Source: Streptococcus sp. 68 (GTDB taxonomy: Bacteria; Bacillota; Bacilli; Lactobacillales; Streptococcaceae). From it: DNA of 49,621 bases. The stretch is taken from contig NZ_VMMX01000003.1 in the NCBI RefSeq assembly GCF_013277415.1, positions 189,790 to 239,410 on the forward strand, given 5' to 3'. A program made the translations under genes and the position numbers. This document shows positions 35,487-45,988 of the stretch, one piece after another. The notes beneath the pieces are model-generated. The model was not told the DNA's origin, searched no databases, and saw only the letters and a program-made list of their open reading frames with translations. Positions within the stretch are counted from its first letter, which is position 1; each line of letters begins with the position of its first letter.

Positions 35487-35563
35487 TGCGATACTCCTCT
35501 AGGATTATGATAAAATAAAGATAATTGTGAGTTCGCAATACTAAACACAGAAAGAGATTTCAA

Positions 35564-36526
35564 ATGGAAACTTACTACAAAGCCATTAACTGGAATGCCA
35601 TCGAAGATGTCATCGACAAATCAACTTGGGAAAAGCTGACAGAGCAATTCTGGCTCGATACACGTATTCCCTTGTCAAACGACTTGGATGACTGGAGAAA
35701 GCTACCAAATGTAGAAAAAGACTTGGTAGGAAAAGTCTTTGGTGGTTTAACCCTTCTCGACACTATGCAATCTGAAACTGGGGTTGAAGCCCTTCGCGCA
35801 GATATCCGTACACCACATGAGGAAGCTGTTTTCAATAACATCCAATTTATGGAATCTGTTCACGCTAAATCTTACTCTTCAATCTTTTCTACCTTGAATA
35901 CTAAGGCTGAGATCGAAGAAATTTTCGAATGGACCAATACCAACCCTTACCTACAAAAGAAGGCTGAGATTGTCAACGAAATTTACCTAAACGGTAGCCC
36001 ACTTGAAAAGAAAGTGGCTAGCGTCTTCCTTGAAACCTTCCTCTTCTACTCTGGTTTCTTCACACCGCTCTACTACCTTGGTAACAACAAACTTGCCAAC
36101 GTTGCGGAAATCATCAAATTGATTATTCGTGATGAATCTGTTCACGGAACCTACATTGGTTACAAATTCCAACTTGGTTTCAATGAATTACCTGAAGAAG
36201 AGCAAGAAAAGCTAAAAGAATGGATGTACGACTTACTCTATACTCTTTATGAAAATGAAGAAGGCTACACAGAGAGCCTCTATGACGGTGTTGGTTGGAC
36301 GGAAGAAGTCAAAACCTTCCTTCGCTACAATGCTAACAAGGCTCTCATGAACCTGGGACAAGATCCACTCTTCCCAGATTCAGCAGATGATGTGAACCCA
36401 ATCGTTATGAACGGTATTTCAACAGGAACTTCCAACCACGACTTCTTCTCTCAAGTCGGAAATGGTTATCTTCTTGGTGAAGTTGAAGCCATGCAAGACG
36501 ATGACTACAACTACGGTTTGGACTAA
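35564..36526 (+). CDS. nrdF: Class Ib ribonucleotide reductase, small subunit NrdF
   Basis: Holds the dimetal-tyrosyl radical cofactor (manganese in vivo for class Ib) that starts catalysis in NrdE. Metal ligands are visible in NIQFMESVHAKSYS (Glu and His), in the LETFLFYSGFF helix and in RDESVHGTYIGYKFQ. Length 320 aa. The C-terminal tail (MQDDDYNYGLD) is the peptide that docks on NrdE. The ATG follows AAAGAGA. Its stop codon lies at the first base of a BOX element, so the gene end and the repeat touch. Confidence 0.97.
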   Translation: METYYKAINWNAIEDVIDKSTWEKLTEQFWLDTRIPLSNDLDDWRKLPNVEKDLVGKVFGGLTLLDTMQSETGVEALRADIRTPHEEAVFNNIQFMESVHAKSYSSIFSTLNTKAEIEEIFEWTNTNPYLQKKAEIVNEIYLNGSPLEKKVASVFLETFLFYSGFFTPLYYLGNNKLANVAEIIKLIIRDESVHGTYIGYKFQLGFNELPEEEQEKLKEWMYDLLYTLYENEEGYTESLYDGVGWTEEVKTFLRYNANKALMNLGQDPLFPDSADDVNPIVMNGISTGTSNHDFFSQVGNGYLLGEVEAMQDDDYNYGLD

Positions 36527-36678
36527 TACTCTTCGAAAATCTCTTCAAACCACGTCAGCGTCGCCTTGCCGTAGATATGCTCACTGACTTCGTCAGTCTT
36601 ATCTACAACCTCAAAACAGTGTTTTGAGCAACCTACGGCTAGCTTCCTAGTTTGCTCTTTGATTTTCATTGAGTATAA
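36525..36678 (+). repeat. BOX element, complete boxA-boxB-boxC
   Basis: Begins inside the nrdF stop codon with TAATACTCTTCGAAAATC, contains AACCACGTCAGCGTCGCCTT (the complement of the well-known BOX-A1R sequence), a boxB-like middle with CTGACTTCGTCAG and CCTCAAAACAGTGTTTTGAG hairpins, and ends TTTTCATTGAGTATAA. About 154 bp. Full-length and well conserved. Confidence 0.95.
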
Positions 36679-36737
36679 TTCTCCACCACTCTCAATCATA
36701 AAAAGTAAACTTGAAACAACAAAATAATAATCTAATA

Positions 36738-36780
36738 AAATATCGAAAGTTTTGAAAATAAACCTCGATATTTTTGTTTT
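36738..36780 (+). terminator. Terminator after nrdF and its BOX
   Basis: The perfect stem AAATATCGA ... TCGATATTT is followed by TTGTTTTTGTTTT. It ends transcription before lacR. Confidence 0.7.
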
Positions 36781-36833
36781 TGTTTTATTTTGTTGTTTTT
36801 GTATTTGAATGATGAGCTAGTTTATGGTAAGAT
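36773..36833 (+). promoter_or_regulatory. lacR promoter with AACAAA-rich operator tract
   Basis: TTGAAT (36805-36810), 17 bases, TAAGAT (36828-36833) form the promoter. Directly upstream, 36773-36803 is a TTTTGTTTTTGTTTTATT-type tract, the complement of the AACAAA words seen before lacA and gatA. It could be an autoregulatory LacR site. Confidence 0.6.
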
Positions 36834-36857
36834 AGTAGTAGGAAACGAGGTGATAAT

Positions 36858-37619
36858 ATGCTCAAACAAGAAAAATTAACCAAAATTTTAGAGATAGTAA
36901 ATAGTAAAGGCACCATAACAGTTAAACAGATTATGGACGAAATAGCCGTTTCAGATATGACTGCAAGGCGCTATTTACAGGAATTAGCTGATAAAGACTT
37001 GCTGATTCGTGTGCATGGTGGAGCTGAAAAACTTCGAACCAACTCCCTTTTGACTAATGAGCGATCAAATATTGAAAAACAAGCCCTCCAAACGGCAGAA
37101 AAACAAGAAATAGCCCGTTTTGCAGGCAGTCTAGTAGAAGAAAGAGAAACTATTTTCATTGGACCAGGAACAACATTAGAATTTTTTGCGCGCGAATTGC
37201 CTATTGACAATATCCGCGTCGTGACCAACAGTCTACCTGTTTTTCTGATTTTAAGCGAACGAAAATTAACAGATTTGATTTTGATAGGTGGAAATTATCG
37301 CGATATTACAGGTGCTTTTGTTGGCACATTGACCCTACAAAATCTCTCTAATCTCCAATTTTCCAAAGCTTTCGTTAGCTGTAATGGTATTCAAAACGGA
37401 GCTCTAGCTACTTTTAGCGAGGAAGAGGGAGAGGCTCAACGCATCGCTTTAAATAATTCTAATAAAAAATATTTGCTCGCAGATCATAGTAAGTTCAATA
37501 AGTTTGATTTTTATACTTTTTATAATGTATCAAATCTTGATACTATTGTTTCAGATTCTAAACTAAGTGATTCAATCCTTTTTGAGCTATCTAAACACAT
37601 TAAAGTCATCAAGCCTTAA
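36858..37619 (+). CDS. lacR: DeoR-family repressor of the lactose/tagatose genes
   Basis: Repressor of the lac tagatose pathway genes; in the family the inducer is tagatose-6-phosphate. The DeoR helix-turn-helix spans about 5-58 (GTITVKQIMDEIAVSDMTARRYLQELADKD with the VHGGAEKL end). The C-terminal DeoRC sensor domain has IGPGTTLEFFARELP and IGGNYRDITGAFVG. Length 253 aa. It is divergent from, and 0.6 kb away from, the lac genes it probably controls. Its own upstream tract resembles the lacA and gatA promoter regions. Confidence 0.9.
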   Translation: MLKQEKLTKILEIVNSKGTITVKQIMDEIAVSDMTARRYLQELADKDLLIRVHGGAEKLRTNSLLTNERSNIEKQALQTAEKQEIARFAGSLVEERETIFIGPGTTLEFFARELPIDNIRVVTNSLPVFLILSERKLTDLILIGGNYRDITGAFVGTLTLQNLSNLQFSKAFVSCNGIQNGALATFSEEEGEAQRIALNNSNKKYLLADHSKFNKFDFYTFYNVSNLDTIVSDSKLSDSILFELSKHIKVIKP

Positions 37620-37674
37620 TAAACTGAAAGATTCTGGGTAAGAACTCAATTTCAGAAGTAAATCTTCCCACAAT

Positions 37675-37721
37675 AAAACGCATAGTATCAAGTTTTTCAA
37701 CACCTGATATTATGCGTTTTT
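37675..37721 (+). terminator. Terminator after lacR
   Basis: A 16-bp stem AAAACGCATAGTATCA ... TGATATTATGCGTTTT with one G-U pair is followed by a T. The A-run on the left gives a T-run for the other strand too, so it may be bidirectional. Confidence 0.85.
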
Positions 37722-37750
37722 CTACGTTAAAGACTTTTTGCCCAATTGCT

Positions 37751-37836
37751 TTATCTGCAACCTCAAAGCTATGCATTGAGAAACCTGCGACTCTCTTCCT
37801 AGTTTAAAGTTGCTCTTTGATTTTTATTGAGTATAA
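37751..37836 (+). repeat. Degenerate BOX fragment (boxB-boxC)
   Basis: GCAACCTCAAAGCTATGCAT then TGAGAAACCTGCGAC and CTCTTCCTAGTTT, ending TTTTTATTGAGTATAA, aligns with the second half of the element at 36.5 kb. The boxA part is missing and several words are altered, so it looks old. Confidence 0.8.
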
Positions 37837-37902
37837 GCAAGGTGATTAGATAAGAGTTTTGCAGAGTACTAGATATAAGATTTAACTTTTTTGAGCAATT
37901 GG

Positions 37903-38160
37903 TTACGATTGTTGAAACGGCATAAAATCTGAATCAAAGGAGATATTATCTCGTTCTTCATGATTGATAAAATTTAAAAAGATATTTTTAAATTCTTCCA
38001 GCTCATAGTCTGAATGGCAAATCCATTCTTTACCGGTCGAGACATACCATTTTCCAAGACTTTTTAATTCTTCATTCGTCAAACACGGTATTTGAGAGCA
38101 TTTTTCGAAATTGATAATATAAACTTTTTCATAAATAGATTGGATAAAATTTTTGAACAT
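37903..38160 (-). CDS. Hypothetical protein, 85 aa
   Basis: Unrecognised small soluble protein. It has three cysteines (CSQIPC, WICHSD), an aromatic middle (GKWYVSTGKEWIC) and an acidic C-terminal third. No signal peptide or membrane segment. The start is supported by GAGGT 8 bases before the ATG. It lies 42 bp after lacG on the same strand, so it may be carried by read-through from the lac transcript; there is no terminator between them that I can see. Confidence 0.6.
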   Translation of the reverse strand: MFKNFIQSIYEKVYIINFEKCSQIPCLTNEELKSLGKWYVSTGKEWICHSDYELEEFKNIFLNFINHEERDNISFDSDFMPFQQS

Positions 38161-38202
38161 CTTTTTACCTCACTATAATTCTATATCTAATGACTAATTC
38201 TA

Positions 38203-39618
<1,416 letters not shown>

Positions 39619-39824
39619 CTATTTCTTGATTTAAAATAAAGTAAAAGTGAGAGGAGAGGAGTCAGTGAGCCATCCTTCTCCATCTCACTTCTTGTATCGA
39701 GTCACCAAATTGTGACATGAGGAGGTAAAAACGATATCTTTTTACCGACGAATTAACAAGGCGATTAGGAAATTCGCCATAGCGATTTCCGTAACGAGAG
39801 GAGACTATTTCACAGTCCCTATCG
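39619..39824 (-). promoter_or_regulatory. Structured lacE-lacG intercistronic region
   Basis: Three hairpins can form on the - strand RNA: GGAAATCGC/GCGAATTTCC (about 39768-39791), GGTAAAAA ... TTTTTACC (39724-39746) and AGTGAG ... CTCACT (about 39662-39692). None has a T-run, so they are more likely RNA processing or stability elements that set LacG level against LacE than terminators. Confidence 0.55.
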
Positions 39825-41516
39825 TTAATCGAATTGAGCTTGTACAAATGCTAGAGCACCTTTTCCATCACGAGTTAATTTGATGTATTGAGCGCCCTCT
39901 GTTTTCGCAAGTTTAATACCGAGTTTATCAGTTTCTGCTTTCATATCTTCAAAGTTTGAAGCAACTTGAGGAGCAAGGATAACTAAATCAAACTCTGGCA
40001 ACATTTCACGGTGAGCACCATATCCACCTGCTGCTGCTTTCACAGGAACATTGTATTCTGCTGCTGCCTTGTTCAAAGCATTTGCAAGAAGTCCACTTGT
40101 ACCTCCACCTGCACAGAGAACGAGGACATTTGTTTCTTCAGTGATTGTATTTTGTGCTGCTTCTACACCAGCTTTTTCAAGAATAGCATCTGCTTTTGCA
40201 GTGTTGAAGTTCGCAGCAACTTTTTCTTTCAATTCATCATTAGATTTACCTGAACGTTCTTCTTCAAGAATTTGTTCATCATAGACCTTAAGGAATGGAT
40301 AGTAAATGACTACGTCAACCACGATTAGAAGAGCAGCAAGAATGAATGATAGAACTTGGAAGTTAGTTCCAAGAACTAAACCTAGTGGAGCTGGAGTTGT
40401 CCATGGTAGATTGGCAGTAAATGAATTCATTCCAAGAGTTTCAATGAAGAATTTAAAGATCCAAACGTTTGCGATAGGAGCAAAAATAAATGGAATGAAG
40501 AAAATCGGGTTCAATACAAGTGGTGCACCAAACAAGATTGGTTCATTTACACCAAAGAAGGTAGGAACTACTGAAGCACGTCCGATTGCACGGTTACGTT
40601 TTGATTTTGTTAACCACATGAACATGAATGGAACAACCAGTGTCGCACCAGTACCACCCATGGTAACGATAAACATTTGTGTACCAGAAGTGAGAATCTT
40701 GTCAGCGTGCATACCTTGTTGGAGAAGGTTTAAGTTGACTTCGGCATTTGCATAGGTAATAGCTGCGATAGCTGGTTCAACGATAGATGGACCATGGATA
40801 CCAACAAACCAGAAGAAGGCAAAGGCACCAAAGATAATTGTAATTCCAAGGTAACCATCAGCTGCAGAGAATAATGGAGCAAAGAATTTACCGATTGATT
40901 CTGCCACACTAGAACCAACAAAATGACGAGCTAGTAAATCAAGAGCATAAAGTGAAACAATCGAGAGAGTGAATGGAATCACATCTTTAAAGACTTGTGA
41001 GATATTTGGTGGAACTTCGTCAGGCATACGAATAGTGACGTTGTTCTTAACACAAACCTTATAGATGGCTACAGTAACAAAGGCAGCAAGGAAGGCTGAA
41101 AGCAAACCTTTTGTCCCCAAGAATCCAGTAGCTAGACCATTTTCGATAGGATCAGCTGCCAGCATCAACAAACCAACAATTGCTGCCAACAATGTTGACA
41201 TATAGTTGATTTGATTGGTTTTCTCCATGCTACGGTTTACTGAGTCGGTCAATGACTTAGCTGTTGTACCAGCTACCAAGAGAGCCAAGATACCCATTGA
41301 ATAGCTGTAAGGTTTCATCAGAAAGGCTACAACTTCATCAGACCATTTAAAACCCCATGAGTTTGGCACAAAGGCAATCAAGATAAAGATACTTGAGAAG
41401 AGAATAACAGGCATACCTGCAATGAAACCATCACGAATAGCACGAAGATAGATATTACGAGATAATTTCTCGAAGAAAGGCTTTCCTTTCTCGATAAATG
41501 CAATTAGTTTGTTCAT
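39825..41516 (-). CDS. lacE: Lactose PTS enzyme IICB
   Basis: Membrane carrier that imports lactose and phosphorylates it to lactose-6-phosphate. Residues about 1-410 form the IIC channel with ten or so helices and the family loop [17 protein letters not shown]; residues about 460-563 are the cytosolic IIB domain with phospho-cysteine C468 in [11 protein letters not shown]. Length 563 aa. It begins one base from the end of lacF. Partner of LacF (IIA). Confidence 0.96.
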   Translation of the reverse strand: MNKLIAFIEKGKPFFEKLSRNIYLRAIRDGFIAGMPVILFSSIFILIAFVPNSWGFKWSDEVVAFLMKPYSYSMGILALLVAGTTAKSLTDSVNRSMEKTNQINYMSTLLAAIVGLLMLAADPIENGLATGFLGTKGLLSAFLAAFVTVAIYKVCVKNNVTIRMPDEVPPNISQVFKDVIPFTLSIVSLYALDLLARHFVGSSVAESIGKFFAPLFSAADGYLGITIIFGAFAFFWFVGIHGPSIVEPAIAAITYANAEVNLNLLQQGMHADKILTSGTQMFIVTMGGTGATLVVPFMFMWLTKSKRNRAIGRASVVPTFFGVNEPILFGAPLVLNPIFFIPFIFAPIANVWIFKFFIETLGMNSFTANLPWTTPAPLGLVLGTNFQVLSFILAALLIVVDVVIYYPFLKVYDEQILEEERSGKSNDELKEKVAANFNTAKADAILEKAGVEAAQNTITEETNVLVLCAGGGTSGLLANALNKAAAEYNVPVKAAAGGYGAHREMLPEFDLVILAPQVASNFEDMKAETDKLGIKLAKTEGAQYIKLTRDGKGALAFVQAQFD

Positions 41517-41833
41517 TATTTAACTCCTCTCTTATAAAGTTCGATTAAGTGGTGCATCAAATCTTTTAACAAGATAGTTGTCATCAAGTGGTCTTGGCCA
41601 TGCATCATGGTCACACTATATGCTAACTCCTCACCAGCTGCTTCCTTAGTCAATAGACTTGTTTGCGCGTGGTGAGCCTCTGCAATGCAAGAACCAGCTT
41701 CCTCTACCAGAGCGTCCGCTTTTTCAAAATCACCAGCTTCAGCAGCTTTCAAGGCTTCCAATAGTTTTGAACGAGCATCGCCAGCATAGGCTACGATTTC
41801 AAAACCTAACAATGTTACTTCTTCTCTATTCAT
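41516..41833 (-). CDS. lacF: Lactose PTS enzyme IIA
   Basis: Takes phosphate from HPr and passes it to C468 of LacE. A small helical protein of 105 aa that works as a trimer in the family. The phospho-acceptor is H78 in MMHGQDHLM, with H82 close by, the same numbers as in S. aureus. [11 protein letters not shown] is the second family motif. The ATG follows AAGGAGAATTCT. Lies between lacT and lacE. Confidence 0.96.
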   Translation of the reverse strand: MNREEVTLLGFEIVAYAGDARSKLLEALKAAEAGDFEKADALVEEAGSCIAEAHHAQTSLLTKEAAGEELAYSVTMMHGQDHLMTTILLKDLMHHLIELYKRGVK

Positions 41834-41868
41834 GATAGAATTCTCCTTATATAGTTTTAATTAAATTT

Positions 41869-42705
41869 TTATGATAATAAACGTTGGATATGTAGAACTA
41901 GATAAACACGTTCACTTTTATACAAATCAAGACCTGTATGTTGCGTAATCACATCATAAATCTTAGAACCAATCTCGAAGGCTTTTGGGTAGGATTGTTT
42001 GATATGGTCTTCCATATCCAGAAGCGATTGGTTATCATCTCTAGATCTGTCTAAATAATCCAAGAAATAATTCAAATGTATCATAAAGCGATCATAGAAA
42101 TGGTTATTCTCTTTGGTTCGTTGAATTGCATAACCCTTTAGCACTTCTTCAACATTCCTGAGAATTTCTTTCCTCTTATCAATCGACTCCACAAGTTCCA
42201 CTTCATTTTCACCTTCGGCATTAATGAAATGATAAGCAATCCGAATAATTTCGTCCTCAGGAAAATTATCTGTCAGTTTTTGACGATAAATTCCAAATGC
42301 TTCATTTGCGATTTGAAAAGCGACAGGATACTTAGCAGAAATATCTGGCAGATTACTATCCTTGTACCTTCCTTGTGCTAGAGCTTGATAAGAACAGTAA
42401 ATATGATCTGTCAAGGTTACATAGAGATACTCTTGAATCGGATAGTGATATTTCTTTGATAGCTTATCAATGATTTCATAAGTCACTGTGATAAAATCAA
42501 GCGGAACATCTTTGAGAAGAGCCATAAAGTTTTCTCTGGACTCTTCGGTCTTCATCCGAAAGATTTTCTCAACCTGATTTTCAGCAATCAAATCTCCCTT
42601 CTTCTTTCCAAATGCAATCCCCTTACCAATTACAATCACCTCTTCTCCCTTATCATTTCTGACAAGCGAGACATTGTGATTCATTGGATTTAGAATTCGA
42701 TACAT
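41869..42705 (-). CDS. lacT: BglG-family transcription antiterminator LacT
   Basis: RNA-binding regulator that lets transcription pass the terminator in its own leader when lactose is being imported. The CAT RNA-binding domain is residues 1-55 (MYRILNPMNHNVSLVRN... IGKGIAFGKKKGD). Two PRD domains follow (about 70-170 and 175-278) with conserved His in the DHIYCSYQA, AYHFINAEGE and LVLHIQRL segments, which the PTS phosphorylates. Length 278 aa. First gene of lacTFEG; the leader upstream holds the RNA target. The ATG follows AAAGGAGG. Confidence 0.95.
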   Translation of the reverse strand: MYRILNPMNHNVSLVRNDKGEEVIVIGKGIAFGKKKGDLIAENQVEKIFRMKTEESRENFMALLKDVPLDFITVTYEIIDKLSKKYHYPIQEYLYVTLTDHIYCSYQALAQGRYKDSNLPDISAKYPVAFQIANEAFGIYRQKLTDNFPEDEIIRIAYHFINAEGENEVELVESIDKRKEILRNVEEVLKGYAIQRTKENNHFYDRFMIHLNYFLDYLDRSRDDNQSLLDMEDHIKQSYPKAFEIGSKIYDVITQHTGLDLYKSERVYLVLHIQRLLS

Positions 42706-42742
42706 GTCAACCTCCTTTTATATCTTAAAGGTATATGAGTAC

Positions 42743-42800
42743 AAAAAATGACCACAAATGAACTAGAAAATCAGTCGATTCCTAATTCATCCGTGATCAT
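42743..42800 (-). terminator. Leader terminator upstream of lacT
   Basis: On the - strand a 19-bp stem (ATGATCACGGATGAATTAG with its partner, all pairs Watson-Crick or G-U) is followed by TTTTTT. It lies between the promoter and lacT, the position of a LacT-controlled terminator. Confidence 0.85.
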
Positions 42801-42826
42801 GCCTAATATTACTTAGTAACACTCAC
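42793..42826 (-). promoter_or_regulatory. Ribonucleic antiterminator (RAT) for LacT
   Basis: On the - strand GTGAGTGTTACT ... TTAGGCATGATCAC matches the BglG-family RAT pattern (TGTTACT and GGCA landmarks, short paired ends). Its last 8 bases are the first 8 of the terminator stem, so RAT folding and terminator folding exclude each other. Confidence 0.8.
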
Positions 42827-42847
42827 CTTGTATTAACTTGTGATTTA

Positions 42848-42884
42848 AGTATAGCACAAGTAAGTTATTTTGTAAACCTTTACA
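42848..42884 (-). promoter_or_regulatory. lacTFEG promoter with cre site
   Basis: On the - strand TTTACA (42871-42876), 17 bases, extended -10 TGCTATACT (hexamer 42848-42853). The palindrome TGTAAAGGTTTACA (42871-42884) covers the -35 and matches the cre consensus except for GG in place of the central CG. Carbon repression by CcpA is predicted. Confidence 0.75.
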
Positions 42885-42938
42885 TACAACTTTTTTTAAA
42901 AATTTTTAGATTCATGTTCCTAATCTAGGAGGACTTGC

Positions 42939-43919
42939 TTACACGCGTTCTTTCCATGAAGTCGCTGTTGTTTGAAGAACTTTGTTGAGTTCGTCAATGT
43001 TTTCAAAACCAGTTGTGCGAAGCCATTCACGAGCTGCTGCTTCACCATCTTTGATGTATGCTTCAACTGATCCAGCCCATGTAGCACGGCCACAAAGAAC
43101 TCCGTTAAAGTTTGCACCTGATTCATGAGCAAATACAAGAGTATCTTGGAAAAGTTTAGCTGATACACCAGCACTCAAGTAGATGTATGGCAAGTTTGTT
43201 GCTTCATCTTGAGCTTTGAAGAAGGCTGCTGCTTCTTCACGTGTATAAACCACTTCACCTTCAGCGAAGCCTTCAACATATTTAATGTTAACAGGAACTT
43301 CTACTTTCAAGACATCAATGTTAAAGCGTGGGTCTGAGAAGACTTTCATAGCACCAATAACTTTGTGTGGTTTTACTTTAGCGTATTCTACAGAACCTGC
43401 GTCCGCAATTTTTTCATCGTAAGCAAGGATTTCAAGGAAGAATGGGATATCTTCAGCCACACACTCAGAACCGATGCGTTCGATATAAGCTTGTTTTTCT
43501 TGGTTGAGTTCGTCTGAGCTATCTACATCATAGTAAAGCAAGAATTTAACTGCATCTGCACCTTCTTCTTTAATACGTTTTGCAGACCAAACATCCAAGC
43601 AGTCTGGCAAACGTTTTGTGCTTGTTGTGTCATAACCTGTTTTTTCATAAGCAAGGAGAAGACCAGCTTTTTCATCAAGAGCTTTAGTTGCTGGAAGTCC
43701 ATACTCAGGGTCAAGAAGCATTGATGAAGCGTATTTAGTCAATTCATCTGCAACCAATACTTTAAGTTCTTCCATTTGAGCTACAGTTGGTTCTTCTGTT
43801 TGGTGTTGAGCCATGAGGCGTTTCAAAGCACCACGTTGGTCAAATGCAAGAGCTGAGATGATACCATTTTCATCAGAAAGTTTTTCTAAGCGTGCACGTT
43901 TTTGTTCTGTTAAAGCCAT
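42939..43919 (-). CDS. lacD: Tagatose-1,6-bisphosphate aldolase
   Basis: Splits tagatose-1,6-bisphosphate into dihydroxyacetone phosphate and glyceraldehyde-3-phosphate, ending the tagatose pathway. A class I (Schiff base) aldolase fold of 326 aa; the lysine in VLKVEVPVN near 205 is the expected Schiff-base residue. The start [19 protein letters not shown] and the FLLYYDVD motif are typical of LacD. It follows lacC by one base. Strong codon bias suggests high expression. Confidence 0.96.
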   Translation of the reverse strand: MALTEQKRARLEKLSDENGIISALAFDQRGALKRLMAQHQTEEPTVAQMEELKVLVADELTKYASSMLLDPEYGLPATKALDEKAGLLLAYEKTGYDTTSTKRLPDCLDVWSAKRIKEEGADAVKFLLYYDVDSSDELNQEKQAYIERIGSECVAEDIPFFLEILAYDEKIADAGSVEYAKVKPHKVIGAMKVFSDPRFNIDVLKVEVPVNIKYVEGFAEGEVVYTREEAAAFFKAQDEATNLPYIYLSAGVSAKLFQDTLVFAHESGANFNGVLCGRATWAGSVEAYIKDGEAAAREWLRTTGFENIDELNKVLQTTATSWKERV

Positions 43920-43920
43920 T

Positions 43921-44850
43921 TTATACCTCTTTTACTATTAATTGATCATATAGAGCTTGATAGTTGGCCATGTTGACATGACCAGTCATTTTTTCTTGAG
44001 CATTGAGCATACCAAGGACATTTGCCTTGATGAGTAATTCTGCATCCGATTCTTTGTGAAGAAGTCCTGAAGAAATTCCTGCCACAGTAGAGTCTCCAGA
44101 TCCAACAGGATTTACTACCTGAATTCTAGGAATATCTACCTTGTAGAAAGTGTTACCATGTTTGGCAAAAGCACCGTTAGCACCAAGTGAAACGATAATC
44201 CATTCAATACCTGCAAACAAAGGTTCTTGAAGGACTTCTTTTAATTCATCCAAATCCTCAGAAACTTCTCTTCCTAGAAGCTGAGACAGTTCCTCATTAT
44301 TTGGTTTGATGACTGTTGGTTTATGTGGTGATTCAAGAACCGCCTGAAGTGCTGCACCAGAGCAGTCCAAGACAACAGGCTTACCAGCTTGATTAGCAAG
44401 TTCAACCAAGCTCGCATAGTAATCAACTGGAAGGCCAGCTGGCAGACTACCTGAGATAGCTACTACTTCAACTGACTCCAAGAGTTTTTTGAAATGTTCC
44501 AAAAACTCTTGACCTTCTTGTTCAAGAACTTCAGGTCCTTTTTCAAGAACTTCTGTTTGGTTGTCTCCGTGAAGAATAGCGATACAGTTACGAGTTTCTC
44601 CCTGAATAGAAAAGAAATCTTTCTTTACTTGATCATCGATATGTTCAACCAAAAACTCACCAAGTTTACCACCAACTAAACCAGTAGCAAGAACAGAATC
44701 CCCAAATTCTGAAAGTACTCGGGTAACATTGAGTCCCTTACCACCAGCCGTTTTGGTTACATCCACCACACGATTGACAGTATCAATCTTCAACTCATCC
44801 AAAGGATAGGAAATATCAATGGATGGGTTCATTGTGACTGTTAAAATCAT
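43921..44850 (-). CDS. lacC: Tagatose-6-phosphate kinase
   Basis: Phosphorylates tagatose-6-phosphate to tagatose-1,6-bisphosphate. PfkB-family kinase of 309 aa: N-terminal [12 protein letters not shown], the [15 protein letters not shown] substrate loop near 38-52, and the [12 protein letters not shown] motif near 250 whose Asp is the catalytic base. Lies 10 bp after lacB and next to lacD, which fixes the role as LacC rather than 1-phosphofructokinase. Confidence 0.95.
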   Translation of the reverse strand: MILTVTMNPSIDISYPLDELKIDTVNRVVDVTKTAGGKGLNVTRVLSEFGDSVLATGLVGGKLGEFLVEHIDDQVKKDFFSIQGETRNCIAILHGDNQTEVLEKGPEVLEQEGQEFLEHFKKLLESVEVVAISGSLPAGLPVDYYASLVELANQAGKPVVLDCSGAALQAVLESPHKPTVIKPNNEELSQLLGREVSEDLDELKEVLQEPLFAGIEWIIVSLGANGAFAKHGNTFYKVDIPRIQVVNPVGSGDSTVAGISSGLLHKESDAELLIKANVLGMLNAQEKMTGHVNMANYQALYDQLIVKEV

Positions 44851-44860
44851 AGGTCACCTC

Positions 44861-45376
44861 TTAGTCGTGGTATTCTCCGCGATCCCATTTTTCAAGGAAT
44901 TCAGTGAAGAAGTTTGCGTCTGTTTGTTGAGCATTGTGACTTTCAACGTGTTCAATTTTCGCAATCAATTTCTTGTTTTCTTCAGATGGTTTGTATTCAG
45001 CATGGATGAAAGCTTCGATGATATCACACATAAGCAATTCACCAGTAATCTTACCACCAAAACCGATAACGTTGGCGTTCAATTGTTCTTTAGCATAAAG
45101 GGCTGTTGTCATATCACGAACCAAGGCAGAACGGACACCTGGAACTTTATTTACAGCGTTGTTGATACCAACACCAGTACCACAGATACATACTCCAAGA
45201 TCAGCTTGACCGCTAGTTACAGCTTCCCCTACTTTTTTACCAAAGATTGGGTAGTGAGTACGTGTATGGTCATATGTACCAAAGTCAATGACTTCATATC
45301 CTTTTGATTTCAAAAATTCTGAAACCGCCATTTTTTCATCTGTTACGATGTGGTCACATCCAATTGCAATTCTCAT
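44861..45376 (-). CDS. lacB: Galactose-6-phosphate isomerase subunit LacB
   Basis: With LacA forms the enzyme that turns galactose-6-phosphate into tagatose-6-phosphate. RpiB/LacAB fold, 171 aa. [10 protein letters not shown] near 8-17, the [12 protein letters not shown] segment and [18 protein letters not shown] near 65-85 give the phosphate-binding and catalytic (Cys) loops. Longer than LacA because of a C-terminal tail, as usual. 30 bp after lacA. Confidence 0.96.
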   Translation of the reverse strand: MRIAIGCDHIVTDEKMAVSEFLKSKGYEVIDFGTYDHTRTHYPIFGKKVGEAVTSGQADLGVCICGTGVGINNAVNKVPGVRSALVRDMTTALYAKEQLNANVIGFGGKITGELLMCDIIEAFIHAEYKPSEENKKLIAKIEHVESHNAQQTDANFFTEFLEKWDRGEYHD

Positions 45377-45406
45377 TTTTAACTTACCTTTCTTACTGTA
45401 ATCTAA

Positions 45407-45832
45407 TTAGCACATTTTGTTCAACATGTCGACACGAATTTGGTGACGTCCACCATCGTATTTACCGTTAACAAATCCTTTAGCGATGTTTTTAGCCAAT
45501 TCATCACCGACAAGTTGTGCACCCATAGTGATCATACGTGAGTTGTTGTGGCCACGAGTCATATAAGCTGAACGTTCGTCAGATACTTCTGCAGCAACCA
45601 TTCCTTTGATCTTAGTTGCAACCATAAATGGACCAGCTCCATAAGCATCAATCACAATACCAAGATTTTGTTCTTCTTTGTTAACTTCTGCAGCAACAGC
45701 GAGAGTCACATCAACAAAGTCTTGACCTTCAGCTGTAACATCCACAACGTGGAAATTTTCTTTTTCTAAGAAGTCTTTCACAACTTCTTTCAATCTCAAA
45801 CCTGCAGCATCTGCACCGATAACAATAGACAT
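45407..45832 (-). CDS. lacA: Galactose-6-phosphate isomerase subunit LacA
   Basis: Partner of LacB in the first step of the tagatose pathway. RpiB/LacAB fold, 141 aa, with [19 protein letters not shown] at the N-end and [15 protein letters not shown] in place of the CGTG catalytic loop of LacB, as is normal for LacA. ATG after AAAGGAG. First gene of lacABCD, with its own promoter upstream. Confidence 0.96.
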   Translation of the reverse strand: MSIVIGADAAGLRLKEVVKDFLEKENFHVVDVTAEGQDFVDVTLAVAAEVNKEEQNLGIVIDAYGAGPFMVATKIKGMVAAEVSDERSAYMTRGHNNSRMITMGAQLVGDELAKNIAKGFVNGKYDGGRHQIRVDMLNKMC

Positions 45833-45910
45833 ATTGTATACTCCTTTTTATTTTTTCTATGCTGGATTCCAGCAGTGTATTGGCTGTATTTAAAAAACAG
45901 TCAATTAGTC

Positions 45911-45975
45911 CTCACAAACATAATATACTACTATTGTTTGAAAAAGTCAACAGTTTATGTTTGTTTTTGTTATTT
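45911..45975 (-). promoter_or_regulatory. lacA promoter and putative LacR operators
   Basis: On the - strand TTGACT (45945-45950), 17 bases, TATATT (45922-45927). TATGTTTGTG lies just after the -10 and AACAAAAACAAACATAAAC (about 45953-45971) just before the -35. These CAAACATA/TATGTTTG words recur before gatA, so a shared regulator, probably LacR, is suggested. Confidence 0.7.
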
Positions 45976-45988
45976 ATTTTTTACTTTT

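Noticed and set aside
39662..39847. 61-codon frame spanning the lacE end and the lacE-lacG gap
   Set aside because: Starts inside lacE without a ribosome binding site; the gap is better explained by RNA hairpins.
40306..40755. 149-codon open frame opposite lacE
   Set aside because: Antisense shadow of a highly biased gene; no family features.
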